Shown here: positions 44,839 to 53,882 of the stretch, in pieces
Position numbering within the stretch: position 1 is the stretch's first letter
Layout of the letters: each line of letters begins with the position of its first letter
Position numbers and translations under genes: made by a program
The notes under the pieces: generated by a model
The model's database searches: none
What the model saw: the letters and a program-made list of their open reading frames with translations, nothing else
What the model was told of the DNA's origin: nothing
Assembly (NCBI GenBank): GCA_014379345.1
Contig: JACMLY010000010.1
Coordinates: 1-64,000, forward strand
DNA: 64,000 bases
Reading direction: 5' to 3'
Origin: Chitinophagaceae bacterium
GTDB lineage: Bacteria > Bacteroidota > Bacteroidia > Chitinophagales > Chitinophagaceae

Positions 44839-45696
44839 ATGAAAAACATTTATACCATAGTCGCGGTTGCAGTGATGGGTCTTGCAAAAACAGGAACCTG
44901 CCTGTCGCAACCTTATATCGATATAGTGAACACTCAGTTCATTAACAGCCCCGAGTATGGGATCATTAATCAAAATAAAAACTCGGGCTCTCTGAAACAT
45001 TATTCTATCGGCACAACCATTCCGTTTCAATTCAGAAATAAATCAGACGCAATCATTGTCAGCCCGGGCTACGAAGTCTGGTCTCTCACTTCGGCGTCAT
45101 CAGGGGGTGATTTGAAAAAACAGTATAGTGTTGTATGGCCGGTTAGTTTTTTAAAAACACTTAGCAACCCTGATTGGAGCATCCTTGTCACCGCTATTTA
45201 CAGAAAAAATGGCTATGCACTGTCAATGAAACACAATTGGCAAATCGGGGGAGCATTGCTGGTGAATTTTAAAGCGAATGAAAACCTCAGGTACAAAATG
45301 GGACTGTACATCAATAAAGAATTTTTCGGAATTTTCTTGATGCCTCTGGTGGGAATAGACTGGCAGATCAGCAAGAAAACAAATCTCTTTGGAAATTTAC
45401 CCGGCAGCCTTACAATTGAGCATAAGCTGCACAAAAATATTTATTCGGGCGCTTCATTTCGGGCAATAACAAATTCATACAGGCTGGATACGGGATATTG
45501 GCGGATAGATGAAAGCCGCTTAGGTGTTTTTCTCGATTATTATTTCTCAAAGAACTTCGTATTGAATGCCGAAGCGGGTCATTCGGTTTTTAGAAAAATA
45601 AGAACAGGTATTAAAGATAAATTCAGAAAAGATCTGATGATCAATGACAATAGCTATTTCAAACTCGGGTTGTCATACAGGATCCGGTTCAGGTGA
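44839..45696 (+). CDS. Outer-membrane beta-barrel protein (DUF6268-like)
   Basis: 285 residues from the ATG at 44839 (MKNIYTIVAVAVMGL), which gives a normal signal peptide ending near TCLSQ; an ATG at 44788 is rejected since it overlaps the preceding gene and would bury the signal. The protein consists of alternating beta strands with turns and ends YFKLGLSYRIRFR, with an aromatic/arginine final strand typical of barrel proteins. I think DUF6268 is the closest family, from memory. Likely co-transcribed with the glycine-zipper protein gene, 40 nt upstream. Confidence 0.75.
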   Translation: MKNIYTIVAVAVMGLAKTGTCLSQPYIDIVNTQFINSPEYGIINQNKNSGSLKHYSIGTTIPFQFRNKSDAIIVSPGYEVWSLTSASSGGDLKKQYSVVWPVSFLKTLSNPDWSILVTAIYRKNGYALSMKHNWQIGGALLVNFKANENLRYKMGLYINKEFFGIFLMPLVGIDWQISKKTNLFGNLPGSLTIEHKLHKNIYSGASFRAITNSYRLDTGYWRIDESRLGVFLDYYFSKNFVLNAEAGHSVFRKIRTGIKDKFRKDLMINDNSYFKLGLSYRIRFR

Positions 45697-45764
45697 TTCA
45701 TTATAGTTAATAATTCATAGTTTGATTAGAAAAAGCAAAAGAAGGTCCGTGAAAAATAAGCAAT

Positions 45765-45900
45765 ATGCCTGTCCCTACAGGCAACGTAATTAAGTTAAGG
45801 AAAGGCTTGGAGATGGAAAATATTTCATCCCTCCAGGGATGAGACATCGGTTTCCTGCAATACAGATTGCCGATATCTAATCCCTACGGGGTTTTTTCGT
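45765..45900. repeat. Repeat block with CATCCCTCCAGGGATG and TCCCTACGGGG words
   Basis: The gap between two converging genes holds CCTGTCCCTACAGG, CATCCCTCCAGGGATG (45826-45841, a 7-bp palindrome) and AATCCCTACGGGGTTTTTT. These are short self-complementary words; the last looks like a weak terminator on the plus strand. Similar words occur in other Bacteroidota genomes from memory. Confidence 0.6.
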
Positions 45901-45990
45901 AGTTCGGGTATATGACAAACATCTAATTTCGATACTCGGATGCGACTGCAAAGAACTCACGTATTATTCACACGAATCAAGAGTGGAGGG

Positions 45991-46761
45991 CTATGGATAA
46001 TGCATCCGCTGTTTCATCGCCTCGTAAAGAATAATGCCGGTTGCCACTGACACGTTGAATGAATCGAATGTACCTGCCATAGGAATGGAAAAAATGGCGT
46101 CCGCAGCCTTTAGCAGGTAGGGTTGCACTCCCTTTTCTTCACCACCCATAACGACACAACTGGGTTCTGTAAATTCAACTTCAAAAACTTTCTTTTCGGC
46201 ATCCATTGCAGAAGTAAAAACTTTTATGCCGTTCCAGTGAAGGTCATCGATCGCTTTTAATAAACTGTTCACTCTGCATACCTGGATCTTTTCCAATGCG
46301 CCGGCGGAAGATTTCATAGCTTCTTCATTCAACGCCCCCACTCCTTTGTCGGGAATAACAATTGCCTGCGCACCACAGCAGACAGCGCTTCTGGCAATGG
46401 CGCCGATATTGCGCACGTCGGTAATTCCATCCAGCATAACAAACAAAGGAATTTCTCCCTTGCTTACTACATGATCAATCACCTGTTGAAGATCCAGATA
46501 GTCGACCAATGCAACGATTGCGATACAACCCTGGTGACTGGCTCTTGTCATGGAGTGTAATTTCTCCTGCGGAACCTGTTGAATAGGGATATTCTTTTCT
46601 TTCGCCAGTTTCCTGATCTCACCAATGGATTCGCCACTGATGTTTTTCTGAAAAAGTATCTTGTCAATGCTTCTTCCTGATTTTATTGCCTCGATAACCG
46701 GTTGTCGTCCGATAATGACTGAAGAAGAAGCTGGTTGCTTTTGTTTATGAAATCCTTCCAT
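45991..46761 (-). CDS. rlmB: 23S rRNA (guanosine-2'-O-)-methyltransferase RlmB-like (SpoU family)
   Basis: 256 residues. N-terminal substrate-binding part: VIIGRQPVIEAIKSGRSIDK. The SPOUT domain carries DGITDVRNIGAIARSAVCCG (motif 1), VMGGEEKGVQPYL (motif 2) and IPMAGTFDSFNVSVATGI (motif 3), the set found in TrmH/RlmB methyltransferases that form a knot to bind SAM. RlmB methylates G2251 in 23S rRNA. The start overlaps the NUDIX gene by 17 nt. Assignment to RlmB rather than another SpoU member is likely but not proved. Confidence 0.9.
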   Translation of the reverse strand: MEGFHKQKQPASSSVIIGRQPVIEAIKSGRSIDKILFQKNISGESIGEIRKLAKEKNIPIQQVPQEKLHSMTRASHQGCIAIVALVDYLDLQQVIDHVVSKGEIPLFVMLDGITDVRNIGAIARSAVCCGAQAIVIPDKGVGALNEEAMKSSAGALEKIQVCRVNSLLKAIDDLHWNGIKVFTSAMDAEKKVFEVEFTEPSCVVMGGEEKGVQPYLLKAADAIFSIPMAGTFDSFNVSVATGIILYEAMKQRMHYP

Positions 46762-47305
46762 CGATCATCATCAATTTTATTTTATAAATGCCTGCCATGG
46801 ACAATGAGTCAGTGATCGTTCCATTTTCGACCAATTGATACGCTTCTTCAAAAGATATCTTTTTTACGCTTAGCTGTTCTGTTTCTTCGGGTGTAGCTGT
46901 TCGTTGTTCCAGGTCTCTGGCAAGATATACTTTTCCAAATTCATTGGCCACGGAGTTGGTAAGATGCATATCAAAAAGGTGTGTCCATTGACCGGCTATC
47001 AATCCCGTTTCTTCCAGCAATTCCCTCTTCGCAGTTTCTAATGGATCGGTCCCTATCGGGCAACCACCTTCAGGTATTTCCCAGCTATACTGATCCAATG
47101 TGAAGCGGTACTGGCCAACAAGGTAAGTATTCAGGTCTTTATCAAGAGGAATGATCCCAATGCCCAAATTCTTGAAATGCACTTTACCATAAATGCCTTT
47201 CCCTCCGGAAGGATTGATCACATCATATTCAGTGACCTGTATCCAGGGATTATCATATACCTTTCTTTCGGAAAGTCTCTGCCAGGGATTGTGTTGTTCA
47301 TTCAT
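46745..47305 (-). CDS. NUDIX hydrolase
   Basis: 186 residues with a full Nudix box (GGCPIGTDPLETAKRELLEE, then TGLIAGQW, that is G-x5-E-x7-R-E-x2-E-E-x-G-U in slightly modified form). Preceding strands YLVGQYRFTLDQYSWEIPEG are those of ADP-ribose pyrophosphatase-like members. It likely cleaves a nucleoside diphosphate linked to another moiety, for example ADP-ribose. Translation is coupled with the rlmB-like gene by a 17-nt overlap. Substrate is not determined by the sequence. Confidence 0.93.
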   Translation of the reverse strand: MNEQHNPWQRLSERKVYDNPWIQVTEYDVINPSGGKGIYGKVHFKNLGIGIIPLDKDLNTYLVGQYRFTLDQYSWEIPEGGCPIGTDPLETAKRELLEETGLIAGQWTHLFDMHLTNSVANEFGKVYLARDLEQRTATPEETEQLSVKKISFEEAYQLVENGTITDSLSMAGIYKIKLMMIDGRIS

Positions 47306-47321
47306 AGCCCGAAAATAAAAA

Positions 47322-47339
47322 ATCCCGCAAATGCGGGAT
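47322..47339 (-). terminator. Bidirectional-looking terminator after metK
   Basis: ATCCCGC, loop AAAT, GCGGGAT form a 7-bp stem. On the minus strand it is followed by TTTTTTATTTTC and on the plus strand by GTTTAATTTTTTT. It lies after metK and before the NUDIX gene. Confidence 0.75.
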
Positions 47340-47370
47340 GTTTAATTTTTTTATTGCTGCGTTTTTTTAG

Positions 47371-47441
47371 AAGTTTAAGGTTTAAAGTTTAATGTTTAAA
47401 GTTTTTTTTCCTAAGGAACTTTAAACCTTAAACTTTAAACC
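47371..47441. repeat. AAGGTTTA-type hairpin next to the metK stop
   Basis: AAGTTTAAGGTTTAAAGTTT (47371-47390) is mirrored by AACTTTAAACCTTAAACTTT (about 47418-47437), with the spacer holding a run of T. The right end is 2 nt from the metK stop codon. Same family as 15208, 29480 and 52563. Confidence 0.85.
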
Positions 47442-47443
47442 TA

Positions 47444-48697
47444 TTATTTAAGCCCGAATGCCTTCTTAACTTTTGCCACGTAATCCAGTTTCTCCCAGGT
47501 AAACAATTCCACTTTTCTTTTTATAACCTTACCGTCCGGGGAAGAAAAGCTCTTCTCAACGATCTCACACTTCCTTCCCATATGTCCATAGGCAGCTGTT
47601 TCACTGTAAATAGGATTGCGCAATTTTAAACGTTGCTCGATAAAGTAAGGACGCATATCAAAAATAGCTTCTACCTGTTTAGATATCTCGCCATCAGCAA
47701 GCCCTAGTTTAGATGTGCCATATGTGTTCACATAAATACCCATGGGCTGTGCAACACCAATGGCGTATGAAACCTGCACCAATACTTCATCGCACACACC
47801 GGCTGCCACCAGGTTTTTTGCGATATGACGGGTGGCATAGGCAGCTGAGCGGTCAACCTTAGAAGGATCTTTCCCACTGAATGCACCTCCGCCGTGGGCA
47901 CCTTTTCCACCATACGTATCTACAATGATTTTCCTTCCGGTTAATCCGCTATCTCCATGGGGGCCGCCAATTACAAATTTGCCGGTAGGGTTAATATGAA
48001 ACTTTATTTTATCGTTGAAAAGATGCGCATACTTTTTATACTTCGATTTAACGCGCGGGATCAATATCTTCTTAATATCGTCGCCGATTTTTTGCTGCAT
48101 TTTCGATTCGGTATCGAAATCATCATGCTGAGTAGAAACAACGATGGCATCTATCCGTGTGGGCTTGTTGTTATCATCATATTCTAATGTAACCTGGCTT
48201 TTCGCATCGGGACGAAGGTACTTGATCTGCTTCCCCTCTCTCCTTAATGCAGCCAATTCGATAAGCAATTTGTGGGCAATATCCAATGCAAGCGGCATGT
48301 AATCCTCTGTTTCATTGGTGGCATATCCGAACATCATTCCCTGGTCTCCTGCGCCCTGCTCTTCCTTCTTTTTTCTATCCACTCCCTGGTTAATATCGGC
48401 CGATTGTTCGTGGATGGCCGAAAGTACCCCGCAAGAGCTTGCTTCGAACATGTATTCACTTTTTGTATAACCGATTTTGCGAATCACTCCACGGGCAATT
48501 TCCTGAACATCGAGATAAGCTTTCGACTTTACCTCTCCGGCCAATACTACCTGACCGGTAGTTACAAGCGTTTCGCAAGCCACCTTCGATTGCGGATCAA
48601 AAGCTAAAAAGTTATCAATAAGAGCATCGGAGATCTGATCAGCCACTTTATCAGGATGACCTTCAGAAACACTTTCGGAAGTAAACAAATAAGGCAT
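47444..48697 (-). CDS. metK: S-adenosylmethionine synthase
   Basis: 417 residues, normal length. Family marks: [18 protein letters not shown] near the N-terminus, [40 protein letters not shown], and [19 protein letters not shown]. It joins methionine and ATP to make S-adenosylmethionine, with two Mg2+ and K+. A TAnnTTTG element precedes it. No SAM riboswitch was recognised in its short leader. It is a single-gene transcript ending in the hairpins at 47371-47441 and 47322-47339. Confidence 0.98.
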   Translation of the reverse strand: MPYLFTSESVSEGHPDKVADQISDALIDNFLAFDPQSKVACETLVTTGQVVLAGEVKSKAYLDVQEIARGVIRKIGYTKSEYMFEASSCGVLSAIHEQSADINQGVDRKKKEEQGAGDQGMMFGYATNETEDYMPLALDIAHKLLIELAALRREGKQIKYLRPDAKSQVTLEYDDNNKPTRIDAIVVSTQHDDFDTESKMQQKIGDDIKKILIPRVKSKYKKYAHLFNDKIKFHINPTGKFVIGGPHGDSGLTGRKIIVDTYGGKGAHGGGAFSGKDPSKVDRSAAYATRHIAKNLVAAGVCDEVLVQVSYAIGVAQPMGIYVNTYGTSKLGLADGEISKQVEAIFDMRPYFIEQRLKLRNPIYSETAAYGHMGRKCEIVEKSFSSPDGKVIKRKVELFTWEKLDYVAKVKKAFGLK

Positions 48698-48769
48698 AAC
48701 GCAGATTGAGTTTGAGATTTGAAAAAGATTAGAATCCGCCTTTTATATGATGGAATTCATTACCGGGCG

Positions 48770-48777
48770 CAAAGATA
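48770..48777 (-). promoter_or_regulatory. Putative -7 element for metK
   Basis: The minus strand reads TATCTTTG, an exact TAnnTTTG match, 72 nt before the metK start and 10 nt after the DUF4270 stop. No clear -33 partner found. Confidence 0.42.
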
Positions 48778-48787
48778 ATCGCCAATT

Positions 48788-50245
48788 TTAAATTTTGGAA
48801 TAAATAATTCTCAGTTGCATTTTTTTAGTTGGATGGTTTCCTCCTGCAACAAGGACCCGTCCCTGTGCAACTTTGGGGTTGATCAGGAATGTGACCGGGA
48901 AAGGAGATTTCTCGCCCGATGCTTCTAAGATATATGGTTGAGTAATGAATGGCGCGTAAATACGTAAAGGATAATTTGGCTTTTTGTTGGTAACAATATT
49001 TTGTACATGCCGCGAAATATTAAACACGTACTTATTGTCCTTAATCTTTCCGCCCAGCAGATTTGCATCGTAGGTGTTGTTACCTGTCCGCACAAAATCG
49101 TTAGGTATTGTAAATGCGGTATCACCTGCGGGTTTAATAAGATCAATAAATAACAGCTCGGGTATGCCAAATACTTCCGAAACTGCCGGCAACTTCTCTA
49201 CAACAATCTCTGCACGATGAATCACACGGTTTGTCAGGGTATCAATACCTGGTATTTTTAATATGGCATAGGACCCAGGAGTAGATTGCAGATAGAGTTT
49301 ATCGTCTTTAGGATTGCCATTATTCAAATTCGCCAGGTAACCGTTTCCCGGAGTTCTTTTGATAAGACTGGCCTGGGCTCCAATTGAACTGGTAGTAGTG
49401 CCATTACTATTAAAATAACGAAAGAATGGAGCGATGGGTGTAATATTTCCATTTTCTTTTATCCTGCAGTAAAATGTAATTTTTGTTTTGGCATCCGTCA
49501 AATCAAAATAAGCAAGCGCGTTCTTTGAAGGAGAAGCGCCATTGCTCGCTTTAACGGCCAGCCCTTTCAGATATGTTTTAAAGATTGAATCGTTACTGAA
49601 AGCATTTGTGGTATCGGCATTTACGAAACGGGTTGCGAAGGACGTATTTACATTTATACGGAGTTCATTGGCTGTCCGAATAGTATCCTTGGCATTGATA
49701 TAAAAGACAGAATCATTTAAGGTTTTAAAATCAACGTTACGACCCCCCAACGCAACAGGCAATACTGCGAAATCGGGATGATTTAACCGATAGTCGGAAG
49801 TATTTGAATATTTAAAATCGGCATTGGGGTCGACCTCGAAAACTTCAATTCTCTGAACGGAGTTGGAATCGCCATACAAACTTTTATAGGCAAGCGACAA
49901 CACAATAGAATCTATAGCAACAATAGAATCTTTCTTAACGAAAGGATATGATCTAAAGGCAGAGGGCGATACATCAAAATAAAGTGCTGCCTCCGTTTTC
50001 CCAAAGTCAGGATCATTTTCGATAATGCCTATCGCATGATCAAGATTGTAAGGAATTTCAGTTGTGTCGCTCGAAAAAAGCAAATTGTCCGTTTCAATAT
50101 CCAGTAATGTCTGAAAAGTAGGTACGTTATCAACAGCAGAGATCAGATCATTTCCAAGATCTGTCGTATCGATCTTTGTACAGGAGGAATAAATTAAAAA
50201 AAAAGTGAAAGCAGCTATTACAGGAGCTAAAATGTTCTTCTTCAC
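48788..50245 (-). CDS. DUF4270 lipoprotein
   Basis: 485 residues starting at a GTG (MKKNILAPVIAAFT by translation). The lipobox is IYSSC, with the modified cysteine near residue 22. Then TKIDTTDLGNDLISAVDNVPT, characteristic of DUF4270 proteins. The rest is beta-rich, without motifs. These are found mainly in Bacteroidota and may function at the cell surface; no activity is known. It lies downstream of the half-size GlgA gene in the same direction (39-nt gap), which suggests co-transcription. Confidence 0.92.
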   Translation of the reverse strand: MKKNILAPVIAAFTFFLIYSSCTKIDTTDLGNDLISAVDNVPTFQTLLDIETDNLLFSSDTTEIPYNLDHAIGIIENDPDFGKTEAALYFDVSPSAFRSYPFVKKDSIVAIDSIVLSLAYKSLYGDSNSVQRIEVFEVDPNADFKYSNTSDYRLNHPDFAVLPVALGGRNVDFKTLNDSVFYINAKDTIRTANELRINVNTSFATRFVNADTTNAFSNDSIFKTYLKGLAVKASNGASPSKNALAYFDLTDAKTKITFYCRIKENGNITPIAPFFRYFNSNGTTTSSIGAQASLIKRTPGNGYLANLNNGNPKDDKLYLQSTPGSYAILKIPGIDTLTNRVIHRAEIVVEKLPAVSEVFGIPELLFIDLIKPAGDTAFTIPNDFVRTGNNTYDANLLGGKIKDNKYVFNISRHVQNIVTNKKPNYPLRIYAPFITQPYILEASGEKSPFPVTFLINPKVAQGRVLVAGGNHPTKKMQLRIIYSKI

Positions 50246-50284
50246 AAAAGTGTTAGATTATAATAATGTATAACTGAATGAAAC

Positions 50285-51097
50285 CTATTTGGCAAGGTCG
50301 GAATACAATTGTAAATAGTCTGTTAAATCAGACTCGGAATTGTAGGTTAAAACTTTTTTTCCACGCACTTTTCCAAATTCATCAAACAGCTTTTTATCGA
50401 TCTTTTCCGCGCCGAATGTGATCGCATCGGCATAGGTTGCACCACCACGAATGATACCAACATTATTTCCCTCTTTATAAGGTTCTAACTCCTTCTCCTT
50501 TAATGTTGAATTGATATTAATAAGCTTTGTAAAATCAGTTCCCAGTTTTTCCTTGAATGTCGTGCCGGGAATTGTATAGATGACCTTACTATGTGCAAAT
50601 ACAGGTTCCTTTTTGTAAATGGTTTTAAGATAAAGGGGTATGAGCCCGGTCATCCAGCCACTGCAATGGATGATATCCGGCGGCCATCCGAATTTTTTGA
50701 CGGTTTCCAATGCTCCTTTGCAGAAGAAAACAGTCCTTAATCCATTATCTTCAAACCATTCTTCTTTTTCATCGTGAAATATGTATTTCCTTTTGAAAAG
50801 ATCCTCGTTATCCAAAAAATAAACCTGTAAGCGGGCATTTGGGAGAGAAGCTACTTTTATCTGCAATGGGTAGTCATCATTATCCACTGAAACATTGATA
50901 CCCGAAAGGCGCACTACCTCGTGCAGGCGATGGCGCCGTTCATTGATATTCCCAAAACGGGGCATAATGCAACGAATTTCAAAGCCATTTTCATTCGCTT
51001 TTATTGCCAACCTGTTCACGACTTCCGAAAATTCGGTGAGCTCCAGGTAGGGTGACATTTCGTTGGCAATAAATAAAATTCTTTTCTTTGTCAGCAT
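50285..51097 (-). CDS. Half-length glycogen/starch synthase-like protein (GT5 N-terminal domain)
   Basis: 270 residues covering only the N-terminal Rossmann half of GT5 enzymes. Opening: KKRILFIANEMSPYLEL (equivalent of the K-x-G-G ADP-glucose loop region is altered, reading ELTEFSEVVN), then FGWPPDIIHCSGWMTGLIPL with the conserved D-x-x-H-x-H/S-x-W pattern, and YTIPGTTFKEKL. The catalytic C-terminal half is absent. Bacteroidota commonly have this short form; it may be regulatory or work with a partner. It precedes the DUF4270 gene and is divergent from panC. Confidence 0.82.
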   Translation of the reverse strand: MLTKKRILFIANEMSPYLELTEFSEVVNRLAIKANENGFEIRCIMPRFGNINERRHRLHEVVRLSGINVSVDNDDYPLQIKVASLPNARLQVYFLDNEDLFKRKYIFHDEKEEWFEDNGLRTVFFCKGALETVKKFGWPPDIIHCSGWMTGLIPLYLKTIYKKEPVFAHSKVIYTIPGTTFKEKLGTDFTKLININSTLKEKELEPYKEGNNVGIIRGGATYADAITFGAEKIDKKLFDEFGKVRGKKVLTYNSESDLTDYLQLYSDLAK

Positions 51098-51205
51098 TAT
51101 GATTAAAATAGGTTACACAACCGTTAAAAAATTGTGTGCGAAGGTAAGGTATTTTATTGGAAAATTGGGCCTGATTAGTCATTCTATGGCTTCAAAACAA
51201 CTCAA

Positions 51206-52057
51206 ATGATCATATTCAAGCAACCTCAGAAATTAAGCCTATACCTGGATTCACTCACAAAACAACATCCAATAATTGGATTTGTGCCTACAATGGGGGC
51301 ACTGCATGAAGGACATATTTCTTTACTGGAACAGTCGAACAAAGAAAGCGGGCTAACAGTTTGCAGCATTTTTGTCAATCCCACCCAGTTCAACGATCCG
51401 AAAGACTACGAAAAATACCCTGTTAGTATTGAAGAAGATATTTATAAGATCGAATCCGCAGGAACTGACATTTTGTTTCTTCCCGATGCCAGGGCTGTTT
51501 ATCCTGATGGCACTGAAAACCTGGAACAGTATCGCCTTGGATATCTTGAAACTGTACTCGAAGGCAAATTCCGCCCGGGGCATTTCCAGGGAGTTTGCCA
51601 GGTAATGAGTCGTTTATTAAAGATGGTGCGGCCTGCTAAACTATTCCTGGGACAAAAAGACTACCAGCAATCGCTGGTGATTCAGCAGCTGCTAAAAACG
51701 ATGAATGCCGATACTGATTTGGTAGTGTGCCCGACCGTAAGAGAGGCACATGGCCTGGCAATGAGCAGCCGAAACAGGCGGTTAACGGATACAGAAAGAA
51801 AAATCGCCGGAAATATCTTCAAGACTTTGACATACATAAAAGAAAATTTAATAGCAGGAGAGTTACATTCACTTAAAATCGAAGCAAAGGCATTGCTTAC
51901 ACAAAATGGTTTCACAGTCGACTACGTTGAAATAGCAGATGCCGGCAATTTATCATTGGCCGATGCCTGGGATGGAAAACAGGAATTAGTAGCCCTGGCA
52001 GCTGTATTTAGCAGGGAGATCAGGTTGATTGATAATATGCGGATTAGCGGTCAATAA
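51206..52057 (+). CDS. panC: Pantothenate synthetase
   Basis: 283 residues, normal length. ATP-binding signature GFVPTMGALHEGHISLL (HIGH-like), SIFVNPTQFNDPKDYEKYP, FLGQKDYQQSLVIQQL, and the KMSKS-like AMSSRNRRL. It joins pantoate and beta-alanine using ATP. panD, which supplies beta-alanine, is the next gene on the same strand, so the two act in one pathway; the gap of 163 nt holds an inverted repeat. Confidence 0.98.
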   Translation: MIIFKQPQKLSLYLDSLTKQHPIIGFVPTMGALHEGHISLLEQSNKESGLTVCSIFVNPTQFNDPKDYEKYPVSIEEDIYKIESAGTDILFLPDARAVYPDGTENLEQYRLGYLETVLEGKFRPGHFQGVCQVMSRLLKMVRPAKLFLGQKDYQQSLVIQQLLKTMNADTDLVVCPTVREAHGLAMSSRNRRLTDTERKIAGNIFKTLTYIKENLIAGELHSLKIEAKALLTQNGFTVDYVEIADAGNLSLADAWDGKQELVALAAVFSREIRLIDNMRISGQ

Positions 52058-52075
52058 ACTAATTCATGAAATGCA

Positions 52076-52156
52076 CAATATTCAATGCTGAATATTCAAG
52101 GAGATGAAGTATTGATTGTACATCACTAGAGTATTGAATATTGACCATTGAACATG
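52076..52156. repeat. Inverted repeat, ATTGAATATTG family
   Basis: CAATATTCAAT (52076-52086) pairs with ATTGAATATTG (52133-52143); further words (TGAATATTCAAGG, CCATTGAACATGG) flank them. Between panC and panD. Related words occur at 54387-54445. Confidence 0.8.
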
Positions 52157-52220
52157 GAGAATTTATTCATTCACCATCCAGCATCCACCCCTCAAGGTTT
52201 TTACATAGTTTTGCCTTCTT

Positions 52221-52565
52221 ATGGAAATAGAAATTCTAAAATCTAAAATTCACAGGGCAGTTATAACAGAAGCAAACCTGCATTATGTAGGAAGTCTGAC
52301 CTTAGATGAGGACATGATGGATGCTGCCAATATGATAGAGCATGAAAAAGTGCAGGTCGTAAATGTAAACAATGGATCACGTTTGGAAACATATCTTATA
52401 AAAGGCAAAAGAGGATCTGGTATTTGTTGCATGAATGGGCCAGCCGCAAGGCAGGGCGCTGTGGGCGACATAATAATTATTATCTCTTATGCAAGAATGG
52501 AATTTGAAAAAGCAAAAACGTTCAAGCCATGGATGGTGTTTCCGATGGAGAGAAATAAAGTTTAA
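52221..52565 (+). CDS. panD: Aspartate 1-decarboxylase (pyruvoyl-dependent)
   Basis: 114 residues. The self-cleavage site is Gly24-Ser25 in [10 protein letters not shown], which makes the N-terminal pyruvoyl group on the alpha chain. Other marks: [12 protein letters not shown] at the start and [20 protein letters not shown]. It turns aspartate into beta-alanine for PanC. The protein may depend on a maturation factor in some bacteria, not seen here. The stop codon TAA is the start of the AAGGTTTA repeat block (AAAGTTTAAGG). Confidence 0.97.
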   Translation: MEIEILKSKIHRAVITEANLHYVGSLTLDEDMMDAANMIEHEKVQVVNVNNGSRLETYLIKGKRGSGICCMNGPAARQGAVGDIIIIISYARMEFEKAKTFKPWMVFPMERNKV

Positions 52566-52861
52566 GGTTTAAGGTTTTTTAAAAAAGCTTTTTAGTTGCA
52601 TAGAAAAAGTGTCAGAAAAAAACCTTAAGGTTTAAGGTTCTTTAAACAAAGCTTTTAGTTGTATAGAAAAAGCGTCAGCAAAAAACCTTAAAGTTTAAGG
52701 TTCTTTAAACAAAACTTTTTAGTTGCATAGAAAAAGCGTCAGTAAAAAACCTTAAGGTTTAAGGTTCTTTAAACAAAAGCTTTTAGTTGCATAGGAAAAG
52801 CGTCAGCAAAAACCTTACGCTTTAAACCTTAAACTTTAAACCTTACACTTTAAACCTCAAA
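52563..52861. repeat. Four tandem copies of a ~64-bp unit plus AAGGTTTA words
   Basis: Each unit contains TTAGTTGCATAGAAAAAGCG and CAGCAAAAAACCTTAAGG; the copies begin at about 52592, 52655, 52719 and 52783 (periods 63, 64, 64). Unit ends are themselves AAGGTTTA inverted words. The block starts inside the panD stop codon and ends 7 nt before the next gene. No gene is present. Confidence 0.92.
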
Positions 52862-52868
52862 GTGCCGT

Positions 52869-53882
52869 ATGAATAAAAAACTGCTTGTTTATATTCAATA
52901 TATTTTCTTCATTTCCTTAGCCGGGTTTTTTGTATGGCTGAGTTTGCGTAATCTGAATGCTGAAAAATGGCAATTGTTAAAGGACGCATTGGGTCATGCT
53001 AAATTTCTGATCTTTTTTCCTGTTTTATTATTGCTGTTGCTCAGTCATTGGTTCCGGGCTTTGCGTTGGAAAATGCTGATTCAGCCATTGGGGTATTCCC
53101 CCCGCAACCTCAATATGTTCTTTAGTGTAATGGTTGGATATTTTGTGAATCTCGGAGCTCCCCGCTTAGGTGAGATCATAAAATGTACGGTGCTTGCCAG
53201 ATATGAAAAAGTGCCGGCTGATAAGCTTGTAGGAACAATTGTGGCGGAAAGAGCGTTTGATCTTGTTTGTCTTATTATCGTTACTACCATTACGCTTATC
53301 CTGGAATTTGATACGATCGGTGCATTCGCCATGAATGTTTTTGAACCCTTGTACCAATCAAAATCAGGCAGGTTTTCTATAACAAAAATCCTGATCATCG
53401 CTGCAGTTATACTTTTGATCATTTTTTTGATCAGGATGTTGTTCCGGCGTTTTCTTCATATCAACTTTGTGCAACGGTTAAAAACAATTCTTGCTGGTAT
53501 CTGGCATGGTCTTACCAGCATACGTTTTGTCAGGAACAAGCCTTTATTTCTGTTCTATACTGCGGCCATATGGATATTATACCTTTCAAGTACCTGGTTG
53601 GGATTTCAGGTATTGCAGGAAACAAGTGGGCTGGGGATAGCAGCCGCATTTTCAGTATTAGTTATGGGAAGTGTTGGTATGATCATGTCGCCGGGCGGCA
53701 TAGGCGCTTATCCCTGGCTTATTCAACAAACCATTCAGTTATATGGAATACAGGCGGAACCTTATGGGCAGGCCCTGGGCTGGCTGCTATGGGTTGGACA
53801 GTTCATTATCTTTATAGTGTTCGGAACCTTAAGCTTTATCTTATTGCCGATACTTAATAAAAAGAAAGATGCGAAGACCTGA
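52869..53882 (+). CDS. Lysylphosphatidylglycerol synthase TM-type / UPF0104 membrane protein
   Basis: 337 residues with seven or eight membrane helices. Marks: HWFRALRWKMLIQPLG, GYFVNLGAPRLGEIIKC, VPADKLVGTIVAERAFD, and MGSVGMIMSPGGIGAYPW, the pattern of the lysylphosphatidylglycerol synthetase/flippase membrane region (LPG_synthase_TM). No attached aminoacyltransferase domain is present, so it may move lipids or be linked to membrane glycan synthesis. Translation of the next gene (rfaE2-like) starts 14 nt before its stop. Exact role unknown. Confidence 0.88.
   Translation: MNKKLLVYIQYIFFISLAGFFVWLSLRNLNAEKWQLLKDALGHAKFLIFFPVLLLLLLSHWFRALRWKMLIQPLGYSPRNLNMFFSVMVGYFVNLGAPRLGEIIKCTVLARYEKVPADKLVGTIVAERAFDLVCLIIVTTITLILEFDTIGAFAMNVFEPLYQSKSGRFSITKILIIAAVILLIIFLIRMLFRRFLHINFVQRLKTILAGIWHGLTSIRFVRNKPLFLFYTAAIWILYLSSTWLGFQVLQETSGLGIAAAFSVLVMGSVGMIMSPGGIGAYPWLIQQTIQLYGIQAEPYGQALGWLLWVGQFIIFIVFGTLSFILLPILNKKKDAKT

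Noticed and set aside
48698..48769. SAM riboswitch ahead of metK
   Set aside because: The leader is about 70 nt, AT-rich, and shows no SAM-I or SAM-II core.
52563..52861. CRISPR array
   Set aside because: The 64-bp period has no unique spacers between short identical repeats; the whole unit is repeated, and no cas genes are present.
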